NCBI GenBank assembly: GCA_964482405.1
Contig: CAYZXH010000038.1
Span: 1-15,065, forward strand
Direction of reading: 5' to 3'
DNA from: Zestomicrobium sp964482405
GTDB lineage: Archaea > Thermoproteota > Thermoprotei_A > Sulfolobales > NBVN01
Length of the DNA: 15,065 bases
A program made the position numbers and the translations under genes. The number at the start of each line of letters is the position of its first letter. Within the stretch, counting starts at the first letter, position 1. Below the pieces are notes generated by a model. The model saw nothing but the letters and a program-made list of their open reading frames with translations, ran no database searches and was not told the origin of the DNA. Positions 14,790 through 15,065 of the stretch are shown here, piece by piece.

Positions 14790-14996
14790 TTGGTTGAGAG
14801 GGTCATGATCTCAGGAGACTTCTTCGTAGACCCAGCAGAAAAATTTGAGGAGCTCCTTCAAGAACTCTCTTTCATGAGAATAAGGAAAGATGAGGTAGTA
14901 ACAGTAGTTGCTGAGCTATTAAAGAGGAAGGAACTAGAGTTCAGCGGCGTGACAACCGAGGATATTCTGGAGGTCTTGAATAAGATCCTGCACTGA
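14790..14996 (+). CDS. lplB: Lipoate-protein ligase accessory subunit (LplB, C-terminal domain), 5' end interrupted
   Basis: This 68-residue frame encodes the small accessory domain needed by archaeal bipartite lipoate ligases for lipoate activation. The diagnostic segment is ISGDFFVDPAEKFEELLQEL (7-26), matching the family's xxGDFFxxPEE pattern, followed by a helical region ending in EDILEVLNKILH. It lies 74 bases after lplA on the same strand. The TTG start at 14790 has only GTGAT (14782-14786) near it and would omit the first strand of the domain; family similarity continues upstream through GKIVKV to an in-frame TGA at 14748. Possible explanations are a nonsense mutation, a sequence error or a non-canonical start. 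The stop codon lies inside the first bases of the palindromic element at 14991. Identity is good; the true N-terminus is uncertain. Confidence 0.75.
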   Translation: MVERVMISGDFFVDPAEKFEELLQELSFMRIRKDEVVTVVAELLKRKELEFSGVTTEDILEVLNKILH

Positions 14997-15054
14997 CCTC
15001 CTCCCCGTCCTGAAAGGCGAGGGTTCCTCCTAGGGCTGGGAGGTTTGGGATTAC
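14991..15054 (+). repeat. IS200/IS605-type palindromic end remnant, copy B
   Basis: The element starts cactgacctcctcc, directly over the lplB stop, and can fold as CCTC-ccc-G(t)CCT-gaa-AGGC-GAGG (about 14998-15021). A second possible stem pairs CCTCC (15026-15030) with GGAGG (15039-15043). It ends gggattac like copy A at 7781. The first palindrome resembles the conserved structure at the right end of archaeal TnpB-type insertion sequences. The sequence continues past the element to the window edge (15055-15065), so a larger element beyond it cannot be excluded. Confidence 0.55.
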
Positions 15055-15065
15055 ATCTCCCTGCT

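Noticed and set aside
1..15065. tRNA, rRNA, CRISPR array, integrase or attachment site
   Set aside because: Reading both strands showed no cloverleaf with TTCRANNC, no rRNA words, no regularly spaced repeats and no integrase or transposase frame.

Overview
The window reads as a chromosomal segment of a hyperthermophilic crenarchaeon (Thermoprotei; a Desulfurococcales-like lineage is possible but not proven). The evidence is a PolB3-type family B DNA polymerase, an archaeal DnaG primase, an archaeal Lhr-type helicase, a bipartite lipoate-protein ligase, an archaeal AAA ATPase with a C-terminal winged helix, a box C/D guide sRNA, frequent GTG/TTG starts, archaeal Shine-Dalgarno sites (GAGGTG, GGTGAT), TATA boxes close to start codons, and AGG/AGA as the dominant arginine codons. 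There is no tRNA, rRNA, CRISPR array or intact transposase.

Layout. 8-1054 (-): archaeal ATPase with a duplicated 14-bp motif over its promoter and start. 1196-3219 (+): two-gene ABC exporter (ATPase plus ABC-2 permease, overlapping at ATGA) ending in an oligo-T terminator. 3327-4391 (+): dolichyl-phosphate-mannose-synthase-like GT2 enzyme fused to a GtrA-type membrane domain. 4431-7004 (-): Lhr-family helicase with an unclear N-terminus. 7165-7725 (+): SpoIIM/DUF95 membrane protein. 7726-7924: first copy of an IS200/IS605-type palindromic end remnant, then a well-formed box C/D sRNA with its own TATA box. 7925-9220 (-): a two-gene unit of a degenerate GDPD-like protein and a sugar-1-phosphate nucleotidyltransferase. 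9318-9632 (-): helix-turn-helix regulator with a C-terminal CxxC. 9750-9926 (-): a 58-residue protein with a twin CX3C cysteine pattern. 10087-11319 (+): DnaG, its start moved downstream from the longest ORF. 11325-13697 (-): PolB, convergent with dnaG and only 5 bp away. 13852-14996 (+): lplA and lplB; lplB has an in-frame TGA just after its best-supported start. 14991-15065: second copy of the palindromic element, running toward the window edge.

The genes fall into several unrelated chromosomal modules: replication and repair (dnaG, polB, lhr), envelope and export (ABC exporter, DPM/GtrA glycosyltransferase, nucleotidyltransferase, SpoIIM), and protein lipoylation (lplA/lplB). I see no large novel defence or mobile system. 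The items most worth follow-up are the twin-CX3C miniprotein, the interrupted lplB reading frame, the box C/D sRNA, the paired IS-end remnants and the duplicated promoter motif at the ATPase gene.
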